This document shows positions 15,275 through 22,178 of a stretch of 23,669 nucleotides of DNA, piece after piece. The stretch spans positions 1 to 23,669 of the forward strand of contig JBBRCV010000061.1 of the NCBI GenBank assembly GCA_038204505.1, read 5' to 3'. The notes below the pieces were generated by a model, which was not told where the DNA came from, ran no database searches, and was given only the letters and a program-made list of their open reading frames with translations. Each line of letters opens with the position of its first letter. Positions within the stretch are counted from its first letter, which is position 1. This DNA comes from Timaviella sp038204505 (GTDB taxonomy: Bacteria; Cyanobacteriota; Cyanobacteriia; Elainellales; Elainellaceae). The position numbers were made by a program, and so were the translations under genes.

Positions 15275-15946
15275 CTAACGAGTGGTGCTGTCCTGTAGAG
15301 CAAAGTCTGACTGTAGGGTCAAAGTCAAATCTTCTTGAGGGTTGACTATAATCACTTCAACTTCTTTTTTGTTACGGATTAGAACCGAGGCAAGTGCACC
15401 CAAACCAGCGCCACCCAGAACTTCCCAAAGGTCAATTCTGCCAAAAATTTCAGATAGAACAGCAGCAGCAGCTCCCCCGATCGCCGCTCCTTGTAAAAGT
15501 TTCGGGTCGCTGCGCTTATTGATAGTTTCTCGACGAGTAATTACACCAGAAGTAGCATCAATGGGCGTTTTGCCGTTTTGCCCAGCAATCACCAAATTTT
15601 TGGCAACAAACTGTGTGCCACCGCCAGCAGGTCTAAGTTCACCCTCAATGACGCTGCCTTCAGGGATCAAAACTGTGCCGCCGCTAGTTGTAATGTCGCG
15701 GGCAACTTTCAGCTTTACGGGTGCAGTTTCGTCAGGAGTAACGACAATCTTGTCCTTCTCAAAAGTGATCGGAATTTCGGTGCCTGCTGGAATAGTGTTT
15801 CTCCAAGTATCAGGGAAACGTTGCGCTATCAGGTTAGGAGAGGCGGTTGCAGGCTTAACGAAGGTTAAAGGGATAGCAAGTGTCGAAACAAGGGTCATTG
15901 TCAAAGTGAGAGCGGTGCCCGATTTCCAGCGTTTGGGAAGCAGCAT
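15275..15946 (-). CDS. Exported hypothetical protein with a glycine-zipper segment
   Basis: This 223-aa protein has a clear signal peptide: basic KRWK, a hydrophobic stretch (ALTLTMTLVSTLAIPLTFV), and likely cleavage near ATASPN at about residue 36. The mature part has a beta-rich domain (IPAGTEIPITFEKDKIVVTP, ITTSGGTVLIPEGSVIEGEL) that recalls the VirB10/TrbI-like surface-protein fold. A small-residue helix follows (GAAIGGAAAAVLSEIFGR and EVLGGAGLGALASVLI), which suggests membrane association or oligomerisation. Family function is unknown to me. GGAGGA lies about 9 nt before the ATG at 15946, which supports the start. Confidence 0.75.
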   Translation of the reverse strand: MLLPKRWKSGTALTLTMTLVSTLAIPLTFVKPATASPNLIAQRFPDTWRNTIPAGTEIPITFEKDKIVVTPDETAPVKLKVARDITTSGGTVLIPEGSVIEGELRPAGGGTQFVAKNLVIAGQNGKTPIDATSGVITRRETINKRSDPKLLQGAAIGGAAAAVLSEIFGRIDLWEVLGGAGLGALASVLIRNKKEVEVIIVNPQEDLTLTLQSDFALQDSTTR

Positions 15947-16088
15947 AGTTGATTTCCTCCAGGTGAAATCCTAAAAATATTTCGTTGATACATTTATCTA
16001 TGACTCTTGACCTGAACTAGAAAAGAATGTTCCCTAAATTTTTCTAAATTCTCCGGATGAAGCGCGATCGGTCTTGTCTTTAGGTTAC

Positions 16089-16161
16089 GGGGATCATTCA
16101 GCTTAGCGATCTAGCCTGGGGATGATCTAGCTTAAAAATGGTCTAGTCTTGGGATGACTTA
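16089..16161. repeat. Degenerate repeat of about 30 bp, three copies
   Basis: Three related units centre on GGGGAT at 16089, GGGGAT at 16118 and TGGGAT at 16150, each followed by a form of AT(C/G)A(T/C)(T/C)(C/T)AGCTTA. Spacings are 29 and 32 bp. The last unit runs into the stop codon of the gene at 16159. The units differ too much for a firm consensus. Confidence 0.5.
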
Positions 16162-16542
16162 GCTCGGATCAGTCACCCACTCACGACAACCTGCTAATCC
16201 CAGGCTAGGGTTTTGCAGATAAGAGGGGTCTGGCACCCAAACTTTAACCTTTTGATCAGCGCTAACTTGGTATAAATAAGCGGCATCAGGACGATAGTAG
16301 TTGACCCCAACCCGCAGATTAGAGTAGTCATCTTCACAAATCTCAAACCCAAAGCGAACAATGATTTGGGCTACCAAGCATTCAGGCGTATCGGCAAACT
16401 CGCCAGATGTTTCTCGCTCTTGCCAAAATTTATCTAAAAAAGGAATCAAGATTGGCAGCATTCGTTTGGGAGAGCCATTGCGACTGGCATAGATAATGGC
16501 AAGATTGCCCTCGACGATAATGTGGCAAGGGGCGTTAGACAT
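16159..16542 (-). CDS. Conserved hypothetical protein, 127 aa
   Basis: This 127-aa protein has no signal or membrane segment. It has a strand-rich N-terminus (CHIIVEGNLAIIYASRNG), a helix (PILIPFLDKFWQERETSG) and a C-terminal stretch with aromatic and acidic residues (GFEICEDDYSNLRVGVNYYR, ADQKVKVWVPDPSY). It looks like a small cyanobacterial family of unknown function; I cannot name it. It is 48 bp downstream of larB on the same strand, so it may share its transcript. No motif links it to nickel-pincer synthesis. Confidence 0.7.
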   Translation of the reverse strand: MSNAPCHIIVEGNLAIIYASRNGSPKRMLPILIPFLDKFWQERETSGEFADTPECLVAQIIVRFGFEICEDDYSNLRVGVNYYRPDAAYLYQVSADQKVKVWVPDPSYLQNPSLGLAGCREWVTDPS

Positions 16543-16590
16543 TAAGTTTCCTTCTTGGGAGGGAGGTTCTCCTTGGGCATAAATTTAATT

Positions 16591-17382
16591 CTATGCCTCC
16601 TTCTGCATCCTTTCCCCTATTTTGCCAGCCGTTCTTAAGATTTGTCCTGCTAACATGGCGGCTCCAAATCCGTTATCAATGTTGACGACCCCAATGCCTA
16701 CGGCACAGGAGTTCAGCATGGTGAGTAGGGCAGAAAGCCCGTTAAAGCTGGCTCCATAGCCAATGCTGGTGGGCACAGCAATCACGGGGCAGCCTGCTAG
16801 TCCAGCAACGACGCTGGGCAATGCCCCTTCCATTCCGGCAACCACGATCAATACGTCGGCATCGCGGATGAGGTGGCGGTTTTGTAGGAGGCGATGAATG
16901 CCCGCTACTCCCACGTCCCAGAGACGCTTGACCTGGAAGCCGCAGAGTTCAGCGGTAATGGCGGCTTCTTCGGCAACGGGCAAATCGGCGGTTCCTGCGG
17001 AGAGGAGAGTGATGGTGCCAGGATGGTGAGGCGTTAGTGTTGCGGGGGCGATCGCACAAATTCTGGCAGTGGCAAAGTACTGCAACTCTGGAATTTTTTC
17101 TTGAAGCTGCCTAGCCACTTCAGACTCAATTCGGGTCGCCATGACGACCGGATTCTGGAGCCGCAGCGCACCCATGATTTGGACAATTTGATCGGGGGTT
17201 TTATCTTGCCCCCAAATTACTTCAGGAAAGCCTGTGCGGAGCGATCGATGGTGGTCAATATTGGCAAAGTCGGAGACAGGCTCGAAGTCAAAGTAGCGGA
17301 GCTTTTCGAGGGCAGCATCGGGGCTAAGGCTACCTTGGGCAACGGCATCGAGCAGATTACGGATGGCTTCAGGTTGGGTCAC
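16591..17382 (-). CDS. larB: Nickel-pincer cofactor biosynthesis protein LarB
   Basis: LarB carboxylates and hydrolyses nicotinate adenine dinucleotide to pyridinium-3,5-biscarboxylate mononucleotide, the first step to the nickel-pincer cofactor of lactate racemase-type enzymes. The 263-aa protein has the expected two parts: an N-terminal domain (ALEKLRYFDFEP and HHRSLRTGFPEVIWGQDKT) and a PurE-like C-terminal domain from about residue 120 (LLSAGTADLPVAEEAAITAE, VVAGMEGALPSVVAGL, VPTSIGYGASFNGLSALLTM). Cys226 follows and is a candidate for the covalent cysteine reported in LarB. It starts with GTG (complement of CAC at 17380-17382). LarC and LarE are not in the window. Confidence 0.94.
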   Translation of the reverse strand: MTQPEAIRNLLDAVAQGSLSPDAALEKLRYFDFEPVSDFANIDHHRSLRTGFPEVIWGQDKTPDQIVQIMGALRLQNPVVMATRIESEVARQLQEKIPELQYFATARICAIAPATLTPHHPGTITLLSAGTADLPVAEEAAITAELCGFQVKRLWDVGVAGIHRLLQNRHLIRDADVLIVVAGMEGALPSVVAGLAGCPVIAVPTSIGYGASFNGLSALLTMLNSCAVGIGVVNIDNGFGAAMLAGQILRTAGKIGERMQKEA

Positions 17383-17454
17383 GGTTTATATGCGAATTCC
17401 GTACTAGAACATTTCAATTATGTTGCTTTAATGAAATTCAGCGCTGCCTCGTTG

Positions 17455-17468
17455 TACTTACGTAAGTA
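17455..17468. promoter_or_regulatory. Perfect 14-bp palindrome, possible operator
   Basis: TACTTACGTAAGTA is a perfect dyad in the 200-bp gap between larB and tyrS, about 73 bp upstream of the larB start. It is the right size for a dimeric regulator site controlling larB or a plus-strand transcript. Only the sequence supports this. Confidence 0.35.
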
Positions 17469-17537
17469 GAGGAGGTAGGGTGTATTCGAGCTAACACAGA
17501 CGAGTTGGCTGACATAGGAAGTTAATCAGGATCTAGG

Positions 17538-17560
17538 GCGCAAGAAATTGCGCTTTTTTT
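17538..17560 (+). terminator. Rho-independent terminator, plus strand, orphan
   Basis: GCGCAA (17538-17543) and TTGCGC (17548-17553) pair perfectly around a GAAA tetraloop and are followed by seven T. The U-run is on the plus-strand side only, while both flanking genes (larB and tyrS) are on the minus strand. It therefore marks the end of a plus-strand transcript that no annotated gene explains. Confidence 0.85.
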
Positions 17561-17582
17561 CTTCTAAGGCACTGAGTTTCTC

Positions 17583-18797
17583 CTAAAGTACCAACCGCAC
17601 AAATTTGTTCTTGCCCACTTGAAGGACTTTCCCCTGTAGCTCTGCCGCACTTTCAAAGACGAGGTTGAGGTCTTCAACGCGATCGCCATCCACCCTAACT
17701 GCTCCGCCCTGAATTTGCCGCCGCGCCTCAGAACTACCGCTGCACAGCCCACTGGTACTGAGAATATAGAACAGCTTTGCCGGAAATTGAATTGCCTCTA
17801 GCGAAAATTCTGGCACGGCATCAGCTTGTTTGGCGTTGCCTTGAACCAAAGTGATTGCCGCTTTTTGCGCTTCTAAAGCCGCTGCCTCGCCGTGATATTG
17901 AGTGACTATTGTGAGAGCCAGGAGCTTTTGGCGATCGCGCGGGTTCTCCGGCAACTCTGCCAGCGGCAAATCGGTCAGCAGCTCAAAATACTGAGTAATC
18001 TGGCTATCCGCCGTCTTCTCTAGCTTGGAGTACATACTGAGGGCATCTTCCTGTAATCCCACAAAATTACCGAGAGACTTAGACATTTTCTGCACTCCGT
18101 CCGTGCCAATTAAAATCGGCATCAGTAAGCAAAACTGAGGACGCTGCCCAAAGTGGCGCTGCAAGTCTCGCCCTACCGCCAAATTAAACTTCTGATCTGT
18201 GCCACCTAACTCCACATCTGCTTCCAGCGCTACTGAGTCGTAGCCCTGCATCAGCGGGTAGAGGAACTCATGGAGGTAGATGGGATTCTCCTTCTTATAG
18301 CGCTCAGAAAATCCTTCCTTCGCTAGCATTTGCCCTACAGTCATTGTTGCCAGCAACTCCTGAATCCTTCCCAAGTCCAGCTTGAAAAGCCACTCAGAGT
18401 TGTAGCGAATCTCTAACCGTCCGGGCGTGTCGAAGTCTAAGATCGGGCGTACTTGATCAATATAGGTTTGGGCATTCTGAAGGACTTCTGCCTCAGCGAG
18501 CTGTTTACGCACTTCCGACTTGCCTGTAGGGTCGCCAATCCGAGCCGTAAAGTCGCCAATCAGCAAGATGGCAGTATGTCCGGCATCCTGGAACGCCCGC
18601 AGTTTTCGGATGACGATGCTGTGCCCCAGGTGAATGTCCGAGCCAGTTGGGTCAATGCCAAACTTGATACGGAGGGGGCGATCGCTCCTCGCTAGCCTTG
18701 CCTCCAAGTTCTCATCGGGATCAGTAGATGTCGGTTGATTTGGGAAGATTTCGTTAGTTCCCCGATGCAACCAGGGGAAAGATTGAGATAGATTCAT
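17583..18797 (-). CDS. tyrS: Tyrosine-tRNA ligase
   Basis: TyrRS charges tRNA-Tyr with tyrosine in the cytosol. The 404-aa protein has the class I signatures: HLGHS at 56-60 (HIGH motif) and KMSKS at 237-241. Between them are the tyrosine-pocket segments GDFTARIGDPTG and PLMQGYDSVALEADVELGGTDQ. An S4 RNA-binding domain is at the C-terminus from about residue 340 (SEARRQIQGGAVRVDGDRV). Together these fit the TyrZ-like type. It is a single minus-strand gene, divergent from the penicillin-binding protein gene. Confidence 0.97.
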   Translation of the reverse strand: MNLSQSFPWLHRGTNEIFPNQPTSTDPDENLEARLARSDRPLRIKFGIDPTGSDIHLGHSIVIRKLRAFQDAGHTAILLIGDFTARIGDPTGKSEVRKQLAEAEVLQNAQTYIDQVRPILDFDTPGRLEIRYNSEWLFKLDLGRIQELLATMTVGQMLAKEGFSERYKKENPIYLHEFLYPLMQGYDSVALEADVELGGTDQKFNLAVGRDLQRHFGQRPQFCLLMPILIGTDGVQKMSKSLGNFVGLQEDALSMYSKLEKTADSQITQYFELLTDLPLAELPENPRDRQKLLALTIVTQYHGEAAALEAQKAAITLVQGNAKQADAVPEFSLEAIQFPAKLFYILSTSGLCSGSSEARRQIQGGAVRVDGDRVEDLNLVFESAAELQGKVLQVGKNKFVRLVL

Positions 18798-18913
18798 AAG
18801 AGATTATTTGACCGAGATAGCTGACCGATATCAAAATAAAATCACAATTAAACGTCCTACCCACACTGGGTAAACCGTTCGGGGCTTTTCACAGCATTTG
18901 TCAAACTACACAC

Positions 18914-18919
18914 TATAAT
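18914..18919 (+). promoter_or_regulatory. Candidate -10 box of the penicillin-binding protein gene
   Basis: TATAAT lies 29 bp before the GTG start at 18949. A matching -35 element at 16-18 bp is not obvious, and AAGGA lies in between as a possible ribosome-binding site. Low certainty. Confidence 0.4.
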
Positions 18920-18948
18920 CACAAGCATTCAAGGAAAAAAACAGATCT

Positions 18949-20898
18949 GTGTCATCCAATACTGCTGAACCCAACCGCGCTTCTCAAAAACCCCCTGGTA
19001 AGGCAAAGCTTACTAAACCTCTTTCGCCTACGCGTGAGTACCTCCAAGGGGTCGCGCAAGTGACAGCAGGGACGCTGCTAGGACTGACCATGCTGGCAAG
19101 CTCGATCGCGGCAGGAGGCTTAGTGGGCTTGGCGATCAGCTTTCGCAATCTGCCCGATGTCCGGGTACTGCGTAACTACATTCCTTCAGAAACTAGCTAC
19201 GTCTATGACATCAACGGCACGCTGTTGACCAGTATGCACGATGAAGCCAACCGAGAAGTGGTTGACCTTAACGATATTACGCCGAACTTGAAACGGGCGA
19301 CACTGGCGATCGAAGATAGCTACTTTTTCTCTCACCACGGCATTAACCCGATCGGGCTGGCACGGGCAAGTCTTGCCAACTTTAAGACAGGTAGAACCGT
19401 GCAGGGTGGTTCGACAGTCACCATGCAGTTGGTCAAGAATTTGTTCTTGAACCCAGAGCAATCGGTGAAGCGAAAAGTTGCCGAAGCGGTTTTATCCCTG
19501 CGGTTGGAGCAAGTATTTACCAAGGATCAGATCCTTCAGATGTACCTCACTCAGGTGTATTGGGGACACAATACCTACGGCGCTCAGACTGCGGCAAGGA
19601 GTTATTTCAATAAGTCGGCGGCAGACCTGACCTTGGGTGAGTCGGCAATGATGGCGGGCATTATTTCTGCACCCGAAACCTATAGCCCTTTTGTCAATTA
19701 CCAGTTGGCGAGAAAACGGCAGGCGATCGTTTTGAACCGCATGCGAGAGCTAAACTGGATTACTGCCGCCGAAGAAAAGACTGCCCGCCTCCAAGAAATT
19801 AAGTTAGGACAAATTACCTCATTCCGGCAAAGCCAGTCGCCCTACGTTACCGATGCGGTGGTGCAAGAACTGAAAAACCGCTTTGGCAAAGATGCCGTTA
19901 TTAAGGGTGGAATGCGGATTCAGACCACCGTCGATCTCAACTTCCAGCGCATGGCAGAAGAGAGCGTGCGCGAAAGCCTTTATCGCATTCAGTCGGGCGG
20001 TGTTTATGCAGATCAAATGGCACTGGCAGCCGTTGATCCCCGCACTCATTTTATCAAAGCCATGGTGGGAGGAATTGACTACAAGCAAAGTCAATACAAT
20101 CGGGCTATCCAAGCCCAACGGCAGCCCGGTTCGGCGTTCAAGCCCTTTGTTTACTACACGGCTTTTGCTAGCGGTCGGTGGACACCCGACTCTACTATTT
20201 CCGACTCACCCGTCAGCTATCCTGATGGCGACGGCTATTATAGCCCACGAAACTATGACGGCAGCTTTTCAGGACCCATTTCGATTCGGACTGCCCTTGC
20301 TGTGTCTCGTAATGTTCCTGCCATTCGCCTAGGACAAGACGTAGGTCTTAACCGCGTCATTGAAGTGTGCCGAACGCTAGGGATCAAGAGTCCAATGGAG
20401 CCTGTAATTTCGCTGCCCCTCGGAGCGGTCGATTTAACTCCAATGGAAATGGCTGCGGGGTATGCTACTTTCGCCAGCGGCGGTTGGCAATCACCCACCA
20501 CCACGATCGCCCAAGTCACCGATAGTAAAGGCAACATTCTCCTCGACAATACGCCCAAACCTCAGCTCGTTCTTGACCCTTGGGCAAGTGCCGCTCTCAC
20601 CGAAACTCTGCAAGGCGTAATCAACAACGGAACGGGTAAAGGTGCACAAATTGGTCGCCCTGCTGCGGGTAAAACCGGAACCACGTCATCGGAGCGAGAT
20701 ATTTGGTTTGTGGGCTATGTGCCGCAACTTTCGGTAGCAATTTGGGTAGGAAATGATGATTATAGCCCCATTGGCCAGGGTGCAACGGGTGGCGTATTTA
20801 TGGCTCCAGCTTGGAAAGACTTTATGTTAAAAGCACTAGAAAATACGCCTGTAGAAGACTTTGCGCCCTCGTCAAACTTCACCCAACCTCAAGGGTGA
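18949..20898 (+). CDS. Class A penicillin-binding protein (transglycosylase/transpeptidase)
   Basis: This bifunctional PBP polymerises glycan strands and cross-links peptides in the periplasm. The 649-aa protein has a cytosolic tail and one membrane segment (about 36-64). The GT51 glycosyltransferase domain contains the catalytic Glu122 in AIEDSYFFSHHGINPIG and the segments QGGSTVTMQLVKN and LEQVFTKDQILQMYL. The transpeptidase domain has SAFK at 395-398 (nucleophile Ser395), SRN at 453-455 and KTGT at 575-578. All active-site residues are intact. The start is GTG with AAGGA upstream. It is a PBP1A-like single gene, convergent with the DUF1825 gene 18 bp away. Confidence 0.95.
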   Translation: MSSNTAEPNRASQKPPGKAKLTKPLSPTREYLQGVAQVTAGTLLGLTMLASSIAAGGLVGLAISFRNLPDVRVLRNYIPSETSYVYDINGTLLTSMHDEANREVVDLNDITPNLKRATLAIEDSYFFSHHGINPIGLARASLANFKTGRTVQGGSTVTMQLVKNLFLNPEQSVKRKVAEAVLSLRLEQVFTKDQILQMYLTQVYWGHNTYGAQTAARSYFNKSAADLTLGESAMMAGIISAPETYSPFVNYQLARKRQAIVLNRMRELNWITAAEEKTARLQEIKLGQITSFRQSQSPYVTDAVVQELKNRFGKDAVIKGGMRIQTTVDLNFQRMAEESVRESLYRIQSGGVYADQMALAAVDPRTHFIKAMVGGIDYKQSQYNRAIQAQRQPGSAFKPFVYYTAFASGRWTPDSTISDSPVSYPDGDGYYSPRNYDGSFSGPISIRTALAVSRNVPAIRLGQDVGLNRVIEVCRTLGIKSPMEPVISLPLGAVDLTPMEMAAGYATFASGGWQSPTTTIAQVTDSKGNILLDNTPKPQLVLDPWASAALTETLQGVINNGTGKGAQIGRPAAGKTGTTSSERDIWFVGYVPQLSVAIWVGNDDYSPIGQGATGGVFMAPAWKDFMLKALENTPVEDFAPSSNFTQPQG

Positions 20899-20916
20899 TT
20901 TCAGAGGTTTGTTTCG

Positions 20917-21240
20917 TTACGCCTGTCGTTCTAACTCGGCTTTCATTCGCTCTAGCGTATAGTTCATTTGATCGAACATTTGCTGGGGCGTGATGCCAAA
21001 TTGACCAAGCTGAGTTTTCATTTGCTCGACGGTCATTTGTGCCATGAAGTCTTCAGATAGCTCGAAGCGTTTCATGAAAATACGGTAACGATCCATCATC
21101 GCTTCCATTTGTTCGATGAACATCTTTTTCCCTTCGCGATCGAACTTGCCGTAGTCGGAGCCGAGTTGAGTCAGGGATTGATAATCCTCGAACAAATTTT
21201 TTGCTTCTTGTTGAACAATATCAGAATCAAAGAATCCCAT
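20917..21240 (-). CDS. DUF1825 family protein
   Basis: This 107-aa protein matches DUF1825, a family conserved across cyanobacteria. It starts MGFFDSDIVQQEAKNLFEDY, has a Met-rich helix (MFIEQMEAMMDRYRIFMKRF) and ends in another helix (FDQMNYTLERMKAELERQA). It is predicted soluble and almost wholly helical. Function is unknown. It is a single minus-strand gene, tail to tail with the penicillin-binding protein gene. Confidence 0.9.
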   Translation of the reverse strand: MGFFDSDIVQQEAKNLFEDYQSLTQLGSDYGKFDREGKKMFIEQMEAMMDRYRIFMKRFELSEDFMAQMTVEQMKTQLGQFGITPQQMFDQMNYTLERMKAELERQA

Positions 21241-21407
21241 CGCTGCCTGTGGTTGATGTTTTGCTAAATGGATAGTTTATGGTGAATTAACTGATTCAGT
21301 TAATGTCTTATTACTCAGTTTAATGCAGCTTTAGATTGGGCTAGGGTCGGTTTCCTCTACAGGAATGGAGCGGCTTTACTCAACTGCTGCGTCATTGAGA
21401 AAAGGAA

Positions 21408-21698
21408 CTAACTAAACAACGTATCTAGATCTCGATAGCCGCTAATAATCCGAGCGATGTCAATGCCATCGGCTCTGGGATAGTAAAAAATAATATATTC
21501 ACGAACGATCGCTCCCCTCAGATTGGGTACAAGTCGATCGTAATGTTTTCCCATGTTGGGAAACTGCGCTAGTAGCTTAGCCTTTTGGCGAATGTCGTCA
21601 AAAATTTGACTAGCAGCTTTAGGGCTGGTTTGAGCAAGAAAGTCGCAGAGGTTTTCTAAATCTTGAATTGCCTCGTCTGATAACGAGTATGTTTTCAT
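21408..21698 (-). CDS. ParE-family toxin
   Basis: This 96-aa protein has the ParE layout: YSLSDEAIQDLENLCDFL at the N-terminus, a long helix (PKAASQIFDDIRQKAKLLAQFPNMG) and the beta core (LRGAIVREYIIFYYPRADGIDIARIISGYRDL). ParE toxins inhibit gyrase; RelE-like members act on mRNA, and the target here cannot be told. The ATG overlaps the stop of the ParD-like antitoxin frame as ATGA, so the two are coupled. The toxin frame is intact while the antitoxin frame carries an internal stop. Confidence 0.9.
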   Translation of the reverse strand: MKTYSLSDEAIQDLENLCDFLAQTSPKAASQIFDDIRQKAKLLAQFPNMGKHYDRLVPNLRGAIVREYIIFYYPRADGIDIARIISGYRDLDTLFS

Positions 21699-21949
21699 GC
21701 TTCGGGCTGGGAGAGAGAAGATATCTTGCTTTGGAGGCGATCGAAAACTTCTTCTCCATCGGTGACTTGTCCGTTGCGAATTTGCTAAGTGCCAACTGCT
21801 ATTTGCTGGCGTTGTTCGTCTAGTTTTTGCTGGCGATCGGCAAGCAGCATTAATGCTTCACTGATCAGATCCTCAATATTGTCGTATTGTCCTGTTGTGA
21901 TCTGGCTTTGAATAAAAGCTTGCTGATCCGGACTGAGGGTAATGTTCAT
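21695..21949 (-). pseudogene. ParD-like antitoxin with in-frame amber codon
   Basis: Reading from the ATG at 21949, the frame gives MNITLSPDQQAFIQSQ and so on, a ParD-type N-terminus (ribbon-helix-helix, ending ISEALMLLADRQQKLDE). Codon 55 is TAG (21787-21785). The same frame then continues without another stop through QIRNGQVTDGEEVFDRLQSK to a TGA that overlaps the parE start. Family relatives have a glutamine or glutamate at this place as I recall, so CAG to TAG is a one-base change. A truncated 54-aa protein would keep the DNA-binding part and lose most of the toxin-binding tail. Read-through, a sequencing error or a real inactivation are all possible. Confidence 0.85.
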
Positions 21950-22127
21950 AGCAGCTAGAGACAGTCTAAGAGGAAATATTATCCTATTGTATCTCTCCCA
22001 TTCTCCTAGAATTTACACGCATCAGGCGTTTAAGAACTAAAAGCTGGATACGGTTAAAAGTGCTTAACTTTGACCGCAAATCTAGCCATTGCAAGTTTTC
22101 TATGCTATTTGTGGAGCAAAACCCGAT

Positions 22128-22154
22128 CGATTTTAGATTCCCCCTCTAAAATCG
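22128..22154 (+). promoter_or_regulatory. Perfect 10-bp hairpin upstream of the pentapeptide-repeat gene
   Basis: CGATTTTAGA (22128-22137) and TCTAAAATCG (22145-22154) pair perfectly around TTCCCCC, 24 bp before the ATG at 22179. No T-run follows. It could be a 5' UTR structure or an operator. Confidence 0.5.
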
Positions 22155-22178
22155 CCCGTCTAAAACCCAAAAGACCCC

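Noticed and set aside
17480..17502. T-arm-like sequence (GTGT...TTCGAGC...ACAC) that hinted at a tRNA
   Set aside because: The stem has only four pairs, the loop is too long, and no acceptor, D or anticodon arm can be found around it.
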